From positions 744,001-808,000 of the forward strand of contig NZ_CP022521.1 of assembly GCF_002234535.1 (NCBI RefSeq): a DNA stretch of 64,000 nucleotides, read 5' to 3'. The position numbers were made by a program, and so were the translations under genes. Shown here one piece after another: positions 13,299 to 22,682 of the stretch. The notes beneath the pieces were generated by a model. The model did no database searches, had not been told where the DNA came from, and saw nothing but the letters and a program-made list of their open reading frames with translations. The stretch's first letter is position 1. Each line of letters starts with the position of its first letter. Source of the stretch: Actinoalloteichus hoggarensis. Its GTDB lineage: Bacteria; Actinomycetota; Actinomycetes; Mycobacteriales; Pseudonocardiaceae.

Positions 13299-14270
13299 GT
13301 GTCCGACTTCTGGTCGCAGGCCAGCACGCCCACACCGAAGCCGTCCGCTCGTCGCAGGTCGAGATGGCCGGGTCTCGTCGGCGGGCTGCTGGTACTCGGG
13401 TTCGTCGGGGGCTTCATCGCCCTCGGCTTATGGTTCGTCAGCAGCGACCGATTCGCCCTGGACGTGGACTTCGACACCGGACCGGCACGCCCGGCGAGGG
13501 TCCCGGTGACCCCGGCGCCGGTCGAGCCCAGCGAGGCCGCCCCGCCCCAGGCCGTGGTGCCCGCGCCCGACCTCGCGGTCATCGAGGGCGCCGCCGAGTC
13601 CGGCGCGGAGGCGGAGCAGGAAGACCAGGAGTCCACAGCGGACGGCGCAGGCGAGGAGTCCGCGCTGGAGCGACGGGATCCGCTGGAAGCCTGGGCTCGG
13701 GACATGGCCACGGTCGTCGACGCGCCGCCCCGGGCGTTGCGGGCCTATGCCAATGCCGAGGCCCGGCTGCGGGCCGAGCAGCCCGACTGCGGGCTGTCCT
13801 GGACCACGCTCGTCGGCATCGGGCGTGTCGAGTCCGACCACGGCCGATTCGGCGGCGCCCAGCTCGGCGAGGACGGCAGGCCGACGATTCCGATCTACGG
13901 CCCGCCACTGGACGGCTCGCCCGGCGTGATGGCGATCCCCGACACCGACGGCGGCGAGATGGACGGTGACGACGTCTGGGATCGGGCGGTGGGACCGATG
14001 CAGTTCCTCCCCACCACCTGGGAGCTGGTCGGCCGGGACGCCGACGGCGACGGCGTGGCCGACCCGCAGAACATCGACGACGCGGCGCTGTCGGCGGCCA
14101 CCTACCTCTGTTCCGCCGGACGGGATCTGAACACCGGGGACGGCTGGTGGTCGGCGGTGTTGACCTACAACAACTCCGTGGACTACGGCAGGCGGGTGTT
14201 CGGCCTCGCCGAGACCTATGCGGGCTACAGCCTGGCGGAGGAGCCGGCGGAGGACGGCGGCGAGTCGTGA
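13299..14270 (+). CDS. Membrane-anchored lytic transglycosylase (LpqU-like), copy 2
   Basis: A 323-residue paralogue of copy 1. One membrane anchor lies at about residues 25-47; next comes a long Pro/Glu/Ala-rich spacer (about 60-125) that could cross the wall, then the MltB-type domain. The catalytic Glu is Glu178 in GRVESDHGRFGG; AVGPMQFLPTTW and the calcium loop DADGDGVADPQN are intact. Codon 44, inside the membrane anchor, is TTA (13428-13430), a rare codon here whose translation depends on the UUA-reading tRNA. The C-terminal 530 bases are almost identical to copy 3. The start is GTG 13299. An SOS-box-like site lies in the gap downstream. Confidence 0.9.
   Translation: MSDFWSQASTPTPKPSARRRSRWPGLVGGLLVLGFVGGFIALGLWFVSSDRFALDVDFDTGPARPARVPVTPAPVEPSEAAPPQAVVPAPDLAVIEGAAESGAEAEQEDQESTADGAGEESALERRDPLEAWARDMATVVDAPPRALRAYANAEARLRAEQPDCGLSWTTLVGIGRVESDHGRFGGAQLGEDGRPTIPIYGPPLDGSPGVMAIPDTDGGEMDGDDVWDRAVGPMQFLPTTWELVGRDADGDGVADPQNIDDAALSAATYLCSAGRDLNTGDGWWSAVLTYNNSVDYGRRVFGLAETYAGYSLAEEPAEDGGES
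13693..14225 (+). repeat. Long direct repeat, left copy (within transglycosylase copy 2)
   Basis: Aligns without gaps to 15408-15940 at a constant offset of 1715 bases, with only scattered, mostly third-position differences (for example at GGGCTCGGGACATGGCCACG). It reflects a recent duplication or gene conversion of the catalytic domain. Confidence 0.85.
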
Positions 14271-14458
14271 CGTCGCCCCGGCGGGCCGGAGGAGGCGCTG
14301 GTGGCTAGGGCCGCCGCGCCGGTGATGGGCCGGGCGGGCCTGGTGGGTCGACGGGGCGGGCTCGTGCTGCGGCGAGCGATGGGCGCTGGGGGCGGGAGCT
14401 CGGGCGGGCGTGGCGCGGTCCGTGCGGGGCACACCACCCGATCGATATCTTGCCTTGA

Positions 14459-14474
14459 TAGAACATGTGTTCGA
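14459..14474. promoter_or_regulatory. SOS-box-like palindrome (candidate LexA site)
   Basis: TAGAACATGTGTTCGA on the plus strand, or TCGAACACATGTTCTA on the minus strand, matches the actinobacterial LexA consensus TCGAAC-N4-GTTCGA at 11 of 12 fixed bases. It lies 11 bases before ATG 14485 of a small reading frame and about 540 bases before transglycosylase copy 3. Function is inferred. Confidence 0.5.
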
Positions 14475-14484
14475 TAGTCGTGTC

Positions 14485-14838
14485 ATGGTCATTCACGTGC
14501 TCACCGCCCTCGTGGCGATCACCGTCCTGATGGCGCTCGCCCGCTCCATGGCCGTCGTCGTCCTCGCCGTCCCCGCCGCGGTCGCCGTCCCCACTGCTGT
14601 CTCCGTCCCGGCCGCTGTCGCGGACTCGGCGATGAGGCGCCTGTGCGGATCGTGGTGTTCTCGACCTTCTGCGGCTGCCGCTTCCCGTGTGGAATCAGGA
14701 GTGCACGCATGCCCGAGTGATGCGGCTGTATCGATGATGCGCGTCGGGCGTAGATCCTCGGACACTCGTCCGGCGACGGCATGCGGGGTGCTGGAATTTC
14801 CGCGGCCGGGGCCGCGTGGATCGCCCGGTGTGGCGTGA
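14485..14838 (+). CDS. Small hypothetical protein, hydrophobic N-terminus (uncertain)
   Basis: A 117-residue reading frame in the 740-base gap between transglycosylase copies 2 and 3. The first 50 residues are hydrophobic (MVIHVLTALVAITVLMALAR...), enough for one or two membrane segments; the rest is low in information. The only support is the SOS-like site just upstream. There is no ribosome-binding site I would call good and the codon bias is weak. If real, it would be a DNA-damage-induced small membrane protein; if not, this gap holds only the palindrome. Confidence 0.2.
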   Translation: MVIHVLTALVAITVLMALARSMAVVVLAVPAAVAVPTAVSVPAAVADSAMRRLCGSWCSRPSAAAASRVESGVHACPSDAAVSMMRVGRRSSDTRPATACGVLEFPRPGPRGSPGVA

Positions 14839-15010
14839 TGCCAGGCGTGTGGATGACTCTCGGTGTCCGATGATGTCGTGGAAGTCACGGACGGCTCGCG
14901 TGTCCTGTATCACGTTTCCGTCGTCGCTCCTGGCGGGTGTCGATCGTCTTCGTGCCTGACTGTCGATCCGGAGGTAATCGGGCATATCGGTCGCGTCGTA
15001 GCCTCGCGAT

Positions 15011-15958
15011 ATGGCCGATATCAGGTCCTTTCTTCGAGAGATCGGGCCGTCGTCCTACCCTCTGCGGTGGGCGGCGGTGATCGGCGGCCTGCTCGTCTTC
15101 GTGATCCTGGTGGGCTTCATCGGCCTCACCATCTGGGCCGTCAACAGCGAACGGGTCACTCCCGAGCCGGAGCCGGAGCCAGACCACGGCCTCGAGATGC
15201 AGCGTCCGCCGCCCGCGCCGCCTCGGGTACCGGTGACGCCCGCGCCCGTCCAGCCGGAAGTGTCGATACCGCAGCCCGCCGCAGTGCCCGCCCCGGATCT
15301 CGAGTCCATCGGTACCGGCGGCGACGGCGAGGAGCCCCCGTCGGCGCAGGGCGAGCCCGGCGACACCGAGCAGTCCGTCGAGACGTCGTCGAACCCGCTG
15401 GACGTGTGGGCTCGGGACATGGCCACGGTCATCGACGCGCCGCCCCGGGCGTTGCGGGCCTATGCGAACGCCGACGCGCACCTGCGGGTGGAGCAGCCTT
15501 CGTGCGGTGTCTCCTGGACGATGTTGATCGGGATCGGCCGTGTCGAGTCCGACCACGGTCGGTTCGCAGGAGCCGAACTCGGCGAGGACGGCAGGCCGAC
15601 GATCCCGATCTACGGCCCGCCGCTGGACGGCTCGCCCGGCGTGATGGCGATTCCCGACACCGACGGCGGCGAGCTGGACGGTGACGACGTCTGGGATCGG
15701 GCGATGGGTCCGGTGCAGTTCCTGCCGACCACCTGGGAGCTGTACGGCCGCGATGGGAACGGCGACGGCGTGGCCGACCCGCAGAACATCGACGACGCGG
15801 CGCTGTCGGCGGCCACCTACCTCTGCTCCGAGGGCCGTGACCTGAACACCCCGACGGGTTGGTGGTCGGCGGTCCTGACCTACAACAACTCCGTCGACTA
15901 CGGACAGCGGGTCTTCAACCTGGCCGAGACCTATGCCGGTTATGTCCCCGAGGAGTGA
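15011..15958 (+). CDS. Membrane-anchored lytic transglycosylase (LpqU-like), copy 3
   Basis: A 315-residue paralogue. The membrane anchor is at about residues 19-43 (RWAAVIGGLLVFVILVGF), followed by a Pro/Glu spacer and then the catalytic domain. The catalytic Glu is Glu179 in GRVESDHGRFAG. The QF motif differs slightly from the other copies (AMGPVQFLPTTW), and the calcium loop reads DGNGDGVADPQN. The conserved cysteine pair (PSCGVSW, YLCSEG) is kept. It has its own upstream region of 740 bases, so it is probably transcribed separately from copy 2 although the catalytic domains are near-duplicates. Confidence 0.9.
   Translation: MADIRSFLREIGPSSYPLRWAAVIGGLLVFVILVGFIGLTIWAVNSERVTPEPEPEPDHGLEMQRPPPAPPRVPVTPAPVQPEVSIPQPAAVPAPDLESIGTGGDGEEPPSAQGEPGDTEQSVETSSNPLDVWARDMATVIDAPPRALRAYANADAHLRVEQPSCGVSWTMLIGIGRVESDHGRFAGAELGEDGRPTIPIYGPPLDGSPGVMAIPDTDGGELDGDDVWDRAMGPVQFLPTTWELYGRDGNGDGVADPQNIDDAALSAATYLCSEGRDLNTPTGWWSAVLTYNNSVDYGQRVFNLAETYAGYVPEE
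15408..15940 (+). repeat. Long direct repeat, right copy (within transglycosylase copy 3)
   Basis: Partner of 13693-14225. Recombination between the two would delete 1715 bases and leave one chimeric, in-frame transglycosylase gene. Confidence 0.85.
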
Positions 15959-16293
15959 CCGGACCATCGAGGTCGACGCAGTGTCGACATCAGACGGAGC
16001 GCGAGGCCCGTAGGGGCCCGGCACGCGGAGGCGGACGACCCGATCGCCCGCGCGGTCGCGAGCCGAGGGCGGAGGGAGAGTCGGTTGATCGAGCGTGGGT
16101 GCCCGTCACTCTGGTGGGGCGACGCGCCCGCCGCAGGCGGCGCTGTCCCATGCCTCCCTCCCTGTGCCAGCGGCCTGCGCGGATGCCGACTCGTCCGGAC
16201 GAAGGCGCGCAACTCCGCGAGGGTGTGGAATCCGTATTCGTGCACGGCAACGAGAACGGTGGAACCGGTTCCTGAACACCGAGGTCACGAAGG

Positions 16294-16563
16294 GCTGCTC
16301 TCCACACACGTGAGGGGCCGGCCCCGGCCGCGGACCCGTGCGCGGAACACCGACGGTGCTCGCCGCACACGTGGAGGTCGGTCGGCGAGACGATGTCTGT
16401 ACGCGAACTCCACGGCGTGCTCGCCACACACGTGGGTCGGGTCGGACTCCGGCGGGCGCGGAAGGATCGGCCCGGATGCTTCTCCACGTATCTGGAGATC
16501 GATCGACGGCTGTCTGGTGAACGGGAGCAGGGGACGTGCCTTTCATGCGGGTGGAGGTCGGAT
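16294..16563. CRISPR. Degenerate type I-E-like CRISPR array, no cas genes nearby
   Basis: Five related units sit at nearly constant spacing. Their shared TGC lies at 16296, 16357, 16418, 16477 and 16537, giving periods of 61, 61, 59 and 60 bases, as expected for repeats of about 28-29 bases with spacers of about 32. The best copies read GGTGCTCGCCGCACACGTGG (16355), GCGTGCTCGCCACACACGTG (16415) and GCTGCTCTCCACACACGTGA (16294). Each of the first four can form a small hairpin (CCAC-ACAC-GTGG in unit 3; CTCCA-CGTATC-TGGAG in unit 4). The fifth keeps GTGGAGGTCGG. The minus-strand translation gives LHVCGEH/PHVCGEQ, the pseudo-protein typical of such arrays. The rest of the 1.1-kb gap (15959-17097) holds only short repeats. 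Confidence 0.6.
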
Positions 16564-17011
16564 CGCTCCCGGTGTGAAGACGATCGGCCGAGGTTGGTGG
16601 CAGGGGGATGACGTCGGCTCTCACCCGTGGGGGTGTGGGGCGGCCCCGGGGGACGGCGAGGGCGTGCGTCGCACCGTCGGCGTGTCGGGGCGGGTTGGCC
16701 GGGATGCCTGCCGGCCCGCACGCAGACCCGTCGTTGCGGGCCGTCTTGCTGCTCCGTCTCGGCCGGCGTGGCTCGAAGACCGCGTTCTCGCTGACTCCGG
16801 GAAGACGCTCTCCCGCTCAGAGCGAAGCACGAGGGCGCCGGCGTCGCCCGGCGCCCGATGTCGGCTTCTGATGGTCGTGCCCGGCTGTCGGTCCGGCCTT
16901 GGTCATGGACCGCGGCGGTGGGACGTCGGATCGTGACCTCAGTTCTTCAGCCCCGCCCTCGGCGCTGGACGCGACACCCGGAGCCGTGGGCTCCGGGTGT
17001 CGGCCGGTGCC

Positions 17012-17094
17012 CGGTGGTGCTGACGGGCCCGGTGGTGCTGACGGGCCCGATGGTGCTGACAGGCCCGGTGATGCTGACGGGCGATGGTGCTGAA
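17012..17094 (+). repeat. 18-bp tandem repeat, about 4.5 copies
   Basis: Unit CGGTGGTGCTGACGGGCC, with two exact copies followed by increasingly diverged ones. It lies right after the 3' end of the convergent TPR gene and is probably non-coding. Confidence 0.85.
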
Positions 17095-17097
17095 GGC

Positions 17098-17475
17098 TCA
17101 GCGGTCCTGAAGGGCGACGCGCGCGCTGACCTCGCCCAGCGCGTCCTGATACTCGGGCGTCGGATGCATCGCCGCAGCCATGCGGATCTGTGCCAGCGCC
17201 TCGGTGAGTCTGCCCTGTCGTTGTAGCGTGCGGCCGAGGGCCAGGCGTGCGTAGTGGTCGGCGGGATCGAGCTCGAGGGCGGTCGTGAAGGCCGCCTCGG
17301 CCCGGTGGAACTGGGCGGTGTGCAGATAGGCCCGGCCCGCGAGAAGTTGGACGCTGCGGGCGGCGGGGTTCTCGGCCAGCACCGGACGCAGCGCGCGCAG
17401 CGCCTCCAGCGGGCGCCGATCGGCGAGCAGCGCCTCGGCCCGGCGGAAGGCGTCGAAGATGTCCTCGCTACTCAT
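17098..17475 (-). CDS. Small tetratricopeptide-repeat protein
   Basis: A 125-residue helical protein. At least three TPR units are visible: RRPLEALRALRPVLAENPAA, QFHRAEAAFTTALELDPADHYA and RLTEALAQIRMAAAMHP. The A-LALGR-L-GR and DP positions follow the TPR pattern. TPRs are protein-binding scaffolds; no partner can be named from the sequence. It is the only minus-strand gene between mfd and ppx, and its 5' end faces the 373-base region before eno. There is no signal peptide, so it is probably cytoplasmic. Confidence 0.8.
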   Translation of the reverse strand: MSSEDIFDAFRRAEALLADRRPLEALRALRPVLAENPAARSVQLLAGRAYLHTAQFHRAEAAFTTALELDPADHYARLALGRTLQRQGRLTEALAQIRMAAAMHPTPEYQDALGEVSARVALQDR

Positions 17476-19135
<1,660 letters not shown>

Positions 19136-19138
19136 GGC

Positions 19139-19684
19139 ATGGCCAGGCGCGAGCGGGACCGACCGCGTGGACGAGGCGAGTCCTCGCCGACGCGGTCGGC
19201 CGATCGCGCCCGGCGCACCACCAGGACCAGACAGGTGAACATCGCCAGCACCCTGCGCCGCCGGGTCCGTCGCCGTGTGAACCGGCGTACCGGCACCGGC
19301 GGCGCGTTCGGGCTCGCGTCCACCCGCCGCGCGGCCATCCTCGCGTTGGTGGTGTGCGCGCTGGCGTTGAGCGTGGCCGTGCCGCTGCGCACCTATTTCA
19401 CGCAGCAGGCCGAGATGACCGAGGCAGCCGAGCTGCGCAGCAGGCTGGAGCAGGAGCGCGGGGAGCTGGAGCAGCGTCGCGACCAGCTCTCCGATCCCGC
19501 CCACATCGAGGCCGAGGCCAGGCGCCGGCTGCGCTACGTGCGGCCCGGCGAGACGCCCTACATCGTGCAGCTCCCAGCTGAGCTGCGAGAACAGGCGGAG
19601 AACTCCGCCGATCAACAGCCGGAGCAACAGGACGCGCCCTGGTTCGCCAGGCTGTGGCGTTCCATCACGGGAGGCGGGGAATGA
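19139..19684 (+). CDS. FtsB/DivIC family septum-formation initiator
   Basis: A bitopic divisome protein that links FtsL and FtsQ at the septum. In the 181 residues there is a long basic cytoplasmic N-terminus (about 1-60), one membrane segment (about 62-82, AAILALVVCALALSVAVPL), a coiled coil rich in Glu/Arg (AAELRSRLEQERGELEQRRDQ), and the family motif DPAHIEAEARRRLRYVRPGE. A polar Gln-rich tail follows. It sits three bases after eno and overlaps the next gene by ATGA, so eno, this gene and DUF501 form one operon. Mycobacterial Rv1024 is the positional counterpart. Confidence 0.92.
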   Translation: MARRERDRPRGRGESSPTRSADRARRTTRTRQVNIASTLRRRVRRRVNRRTGTGGAFGLASTRRAAILALVVCALALSVAVPLRTYFTQQAEMTEAAELRSRLEQERGELEQRRDQLSDPAHIEAEARRRLRYVRPGETPYIVQLPAELREQAENSADQQPEQQDAPWFARLWRSITGGGE

Positions 19685-20220
19685 GCGTCGGATCATCGGT
19701 GCCCGGAGCGACGAGGGCCACGGACGGCGATCGCGCCGCTGTCGCCGCTCAGCTCGGCAGGACGCCGCGCGGGCTGCTGGCGGTGGCCGCCCGTTGCCCC
19801 AGCGGGCATCCGGCGGTCGTGCTGACCAGCCCGCGGCTGGAGGACGGCAGCCCGTTCCCGACGCTCTACTACTTGACGTGCCCCCGGCTCACCAGCCTCG
19901 CCAGCACGCTGGAGACGTCGGGGCTGATGCGGGAGATGACCGAGCGTCTCGACACCGACCCGGAGCTGGCGGTCGCGTATCAGCGGGCGCACGCCTCTTA
20001 TCTGGCGCAGCGCGACGCGATCGAGCCGTTGGGCACCGACGTGAGCGCGGGCGGGATGCCGACGCGGGTCAAGTGTCTGCACGTGCATCTGGCTCACCGA
20101 CTGGCTGTCGGCCCCGGTGTGAATCCGTTCGGGGACGAGGTGCTGGATCGGCTCGCCGAGTCGTGGCCTGCGGGCGACTGCGCGGCTACCTCCGGCGGCG
20201 AGGATTCCGGCGTGTCCTGA
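19681..20220 (+). CDS. DUF501 domain protein
   Basis: A 179-residue cytoplasmic protein of the DUF501 family, conserved in actinobacteria directly after the ftsB-like gene (Rv1025 in M. tuberculosis). Typical segments are QLGRTPRGLLAVAARCPSGHP, PFPTLYYLTCPRLTSLAS.LE and RVKCLHVHLAHRLAVGPGVNPFGDEVL. The conserved Cys and His residues in CPSGHP, TCP and KCLHVHLAH could bind metal, which is only a guess. No biochemical function is known to me. The ATG overlaps the upstream stop (ATGA), which decides the start. Confidence 0.9.
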   Translation: MSVGSSVPGATRATDGDRAAVAAQLGRTPRGLLAVAARCPSGHPAVVLTSPRLEDGSPFPTLYYLTCPRLTSLASTLETSGLMREMTERLDTDPELAVAYQRAHASYLAQRDAIEPLGTDVSAGGMPTRVKCLHVHLAHRLAVGPGVNPFGDEVLDRLAESWPAGDCAATSGGEDSGVS

Positions 20221-20231
20221 GCACGTTCTGA

Positions 20232-20297
20232 CCGCTTCCGCTTCCGCTTCCGCTTCCGCTTCCGCTTCCGCTTCCGCTTCCGCTTCCGCCTCCGCCT
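20232..20297. repeat. Hexanucleotide microsatellite (CCGCTT)9(CCGCCT)2
   Basis: Nine perfect CCGCTT units followed by two CCGCCT units, starting 11 bases after the DUF501 stop. Such a tract is prone to slippage. On the minus strand it reads Glu-Ala or Lys-Arg repeats in open but unconvincing frames. Confidence 0.95.
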
Positions 20298-20590
20298 CAC
20301 GCCGGTGGCCCGGCAGCGACGGCGGACCGGGCAGCCGCGTGATCGGCTGTGTCCGCCCGTGCAGGCGTGGGTGCGGGCCGGTCGGGCTTCGACGTCGTCC
20401 TCGTGCGGTGGCCCGGGCATCGCAGGGGCGCCGAGCGTCCACCGACCCCCGCGCTTCGACGCGCCCATCCTGGAGAGAACCGGGTCTCCTGGGGAGAACC
20501 GGGTCGTCTGGAGCCGCAGGGCTGGAACGCCGCACCACGCCGACGGCTGATGACGATCACCATGGCCTCAGACGCCGAGGCGGCCTGCTG

Positions 20591-20758
20591 ATGCCTGGGC
20601 GGTCTGCCACCGTGGTGCTTGGGCGGTCTGCTGCTGGGATGCCTGGGCGGTCTGCCACCGTGGTGCTTGGGCGGTCTGCTGCTGGGATGCCTGTGCGGTC
20701 TGCCGCTGGGATGCTTGGGCGGCCCGCCGCTGAGGTGCTTGGGCGGCCCGCCGCCGTG
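20591..20758. repeat. 24-bp tandem repeat, seven copies, partly in 48-bp higher order
   Basis: Units alternate between ATGCCTGGGCGGTCTGCCAC-type and GTGCTTGGGCGGTCTGCTGC-type, so copies 1-2 and 3-4 are identical 48-base pairs; copies 5-7 have diverged. Because 24 is a multiple of three, all frames give 8-residue repeats (for example ADRPGIPA or QTAQASQQ on the minus strand). I do not see a supported gene over it. The rest of 20221-21158 holds no gene I can support. Confidence 0.9.
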
Positions 20759-21158
20759 GCTTCTCGCCAGCGGTCGTCGACCGGCAGAGAGCCGCCACCC
20801 GGTCGCCGCACGGTCGTCGGGTGGAACGGGCGAACGCCTCGGAGTCTGCCGAGTCCTTGGTCGACGGTCGAGAGCGAGGCCCGACGTCGGCGTGGGACGA
20901 CGCCCGTGTCAGAGGGTCGCCTGACGGCGCGTCCAGGAGCGCCACTTCACCGTGAGCAGACGGCTCCGACGATGTGATGAGATCATTCGAGCCACGCCCG
21001 GGCGTGTGCGACTGTTCCCTCCGGGTGTCCGCTCGGTGACGATTCCTGGTCGCCGGGCAGTCGGTTCTTCTGCCGAAGGTTGAGAACCGCCGCCCGGTGA
21101 GCTGAAATACTCGGTGTCTTCGGTGATCGGCTCGGCGCGCGAGGAAGGTGCAGTCCTG

Positions 21159-22682
21159 GTGACAACCCCGGCGCAGCAGGTTGACGGCGATGCGACCCGC
21201 ACCTGGTGGTGGTCGCGGCGAAGGCCGCGCCACAAGCTCGCGTCGGCCGCCGTGTTGTTCGCCGCGATGCTGTTGCCCGCGACGCTCGGCGCTGTCGACT
21301 CCTCACCCGGCCTCTCCCGGCAGGACGACGACGTCACAGAACTCGCGCTGTCCGATGTGGACAGTCTGATCAACCTGTTGCGTCATCCCGACGACGGCGG
21401 CGGCTACGGGGTCGGCGGCAGGCTGCCGGGCGGTACGCACATCAGCCCCGAGTACAGCCAGGCCTCCTCGGGCGGGCCCGGTTCACGGGACGACGACGGT
21501 GCGTCGGTGATCGGCCCCGGCGTGCATGCCAGAGGCATTCCCGGAATCGTCCTAGAGGCGTATCTCGCCGCCGAGGACACGCTGGCCGAGACGATGCCGG
21601 GCTGCGGGATCGAGTGGTCCCTGCTGGCGGGCATCGGCCGGATCGAGTCCAATCACGCGCGGCACGGCATGGTCGACGCCGAGGGCACGACCCTGTCGCC
21701 GATCATCGGGCTGCAGCTCAACGGCGGACCCGGCGTCGCGGCCATCCGCGACACCGACGGCGGCAGGCTCGACGGTGACCCCGTGTGGGACCGCGCCGTC
21801 GGGCCCATGCAGTTCATCCCGTCCACCTGGGCGCATTACGCCTCGGACGGCAACGGCGACGGGGTGTCCGATCCGCACAACGTGTTCGACGCATCGCTGG
21901 CCGCGGGCCGGTACCTGTGCTCCGGCGGCTTGAACCTGCGGGACGACGCACAGTTGCGCACCGCGATCTTCCGCTACAACCGGTCCGACGTCTACGTGGC
22001 CAACGTCCTGTACTGGGCGCGGGCCTACGCCGCGGGGGTGAACCCGCTGGAGAACGTCACGCCGCCGCCGCGCGGTCCGGGCGGTGGTTCCGACCCGAAC
22101 CCGCCGTCGAACCCGCCGTCGAACCGACCGGACGCGCCGAACCGGCCGCCCGCGCCGCCGAACCCGCCGCAGCCGCCCTCGTCATCGGAGCGCCCGCCGT
22201 CGTCATCGGAGCAGCCGCCGTCCTCTTCGGAGGAGCCCCGGCCGCCGACCACCACCACGCCGCAGCCGCCGTGGACGCCCGACCCGACCGACCCCACGGA
22301 CCCGACCGACCCCACGGACCCGACCGACCCCACGGACCCGACCGACCCCACGGATCCGACGGAACCGTGCGAGCCGCCGACCACGGACCCGGAGGACCCC
22401 GAGAATCCGGAGAACCCGGACGGGGACGAGACCGCGGAGCCGCCCGCCCCGGACGACCCGTGCGCCCCCTGCGATCCCGAGGCGCCGAGCGACCCGGAGA
22501 CCACCGAGTCGGGGGAGTCGACGACCACCGAGGAGCCGACGGAGCCGCCGACGGAGTGCGAGTCCACCGATCCCACCGAGCCGCCCACCGAACCGGGCTC
22601 GAGCTCGGCGCCGCAGGGCTCCGTCGCGGCCACGGTCTCCTCGGCGTCCCGCAAGACCATGTCGCGGCTCCCGCGCCGCTGA
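21159..22682 (+). CDS. Lytic transglycosylase (LpqU-like), copy 4, with long Pro/Asp/Thr-rich C-terminal tail
   Basis: 507 residues. A basic N-terminus and hydrophobic segment (about 25-45, ASAAVLFAAMLLPATLGA) anchor or export it. The MltB-type domain (about 110-305) keeps the catalytic Glu163 in GRIESNHARHG, AVGPMQFIPSTW, a calcium loop DGNGDGVSDPHN and the Cys pair. About 190 residues of low complexity follow: Pro/Ser blocks (PPSSSE repeats), then (DPT)n encoded by four 18-bp units at 22281-22352, then Glu/Asp/Thr/Pro to a basic end. Such acidic tails usually span the wall. GTG 21159 has GAGGAAGG ten bases upstream; GTG 21114 is less likely. The tail is unique among the four paralogues. Confidence 0.88.
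   Translation: MTTPAQQVDGDATRTWWWSRRRPRHKLASAAVLFAAMLLPATLGAVDSSPGLSRQDDDVTELALSDVDSLINLLRHPDDGGGYGVGGRLPGGTHISPEYSQASSGGPGSRDDDGASVIGPGVHARGIPGIVLEAYLAAEDTLAETMPGCGIEWSLLAGIGRIESNHARHGMVDAEGTTLSPIIGLQLNGGPGVAAIRDTDGGRLDGDPVWDRAVGPMQFIPSTWAHYASDGNGDGVSDPHNVFDASLAAGRYLCSGGLNLRDDAQLRTAIFRYNRSDVYVANVLYWARAYAAGVNPLENVTPPPRGPGGGSDPNPPSNPPSNRPDAPNRPPAPPNPPQPPSSSERPPSSSEQPPSSSEEPRPPTTTTPQPPWTPDPTDPTDPTDPTDPTDPTDPTDPTDPTEPCEPPTTDPEDPENPENPDGDETAEPPAPDDPCAPCDPEAPSDPETTESGESTTTEEPTEPPTECESTDPTEPPTEPGSSSAPQGSVAATVSSASRKTMSRLPRR
22281..22352 (+). repeat. 18-bp coding tandem repeat (Asp-Pro-Thr)n, four copies
   Basis: Unit GACCCGACCGACCCCACG, perfect in four copies, encodes DPTDPT in the tail of transglycosylase copy 4. 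Copy number could vary between strains. Confidence 0.9.

Noticed and set aside
16106-16624. 172-residue minus-strand frame containing PHVCGEQ-like segments
   Set aside because: Typical pseudo-protein produced by CRISPR repeats; explained by the degenerate array.
19693-20538. Minus-strand frame with long Glu-Ala repeat
   Set aside because: Product of the CCGCTT microsatellite and the antisense of DUF501; no coding support.
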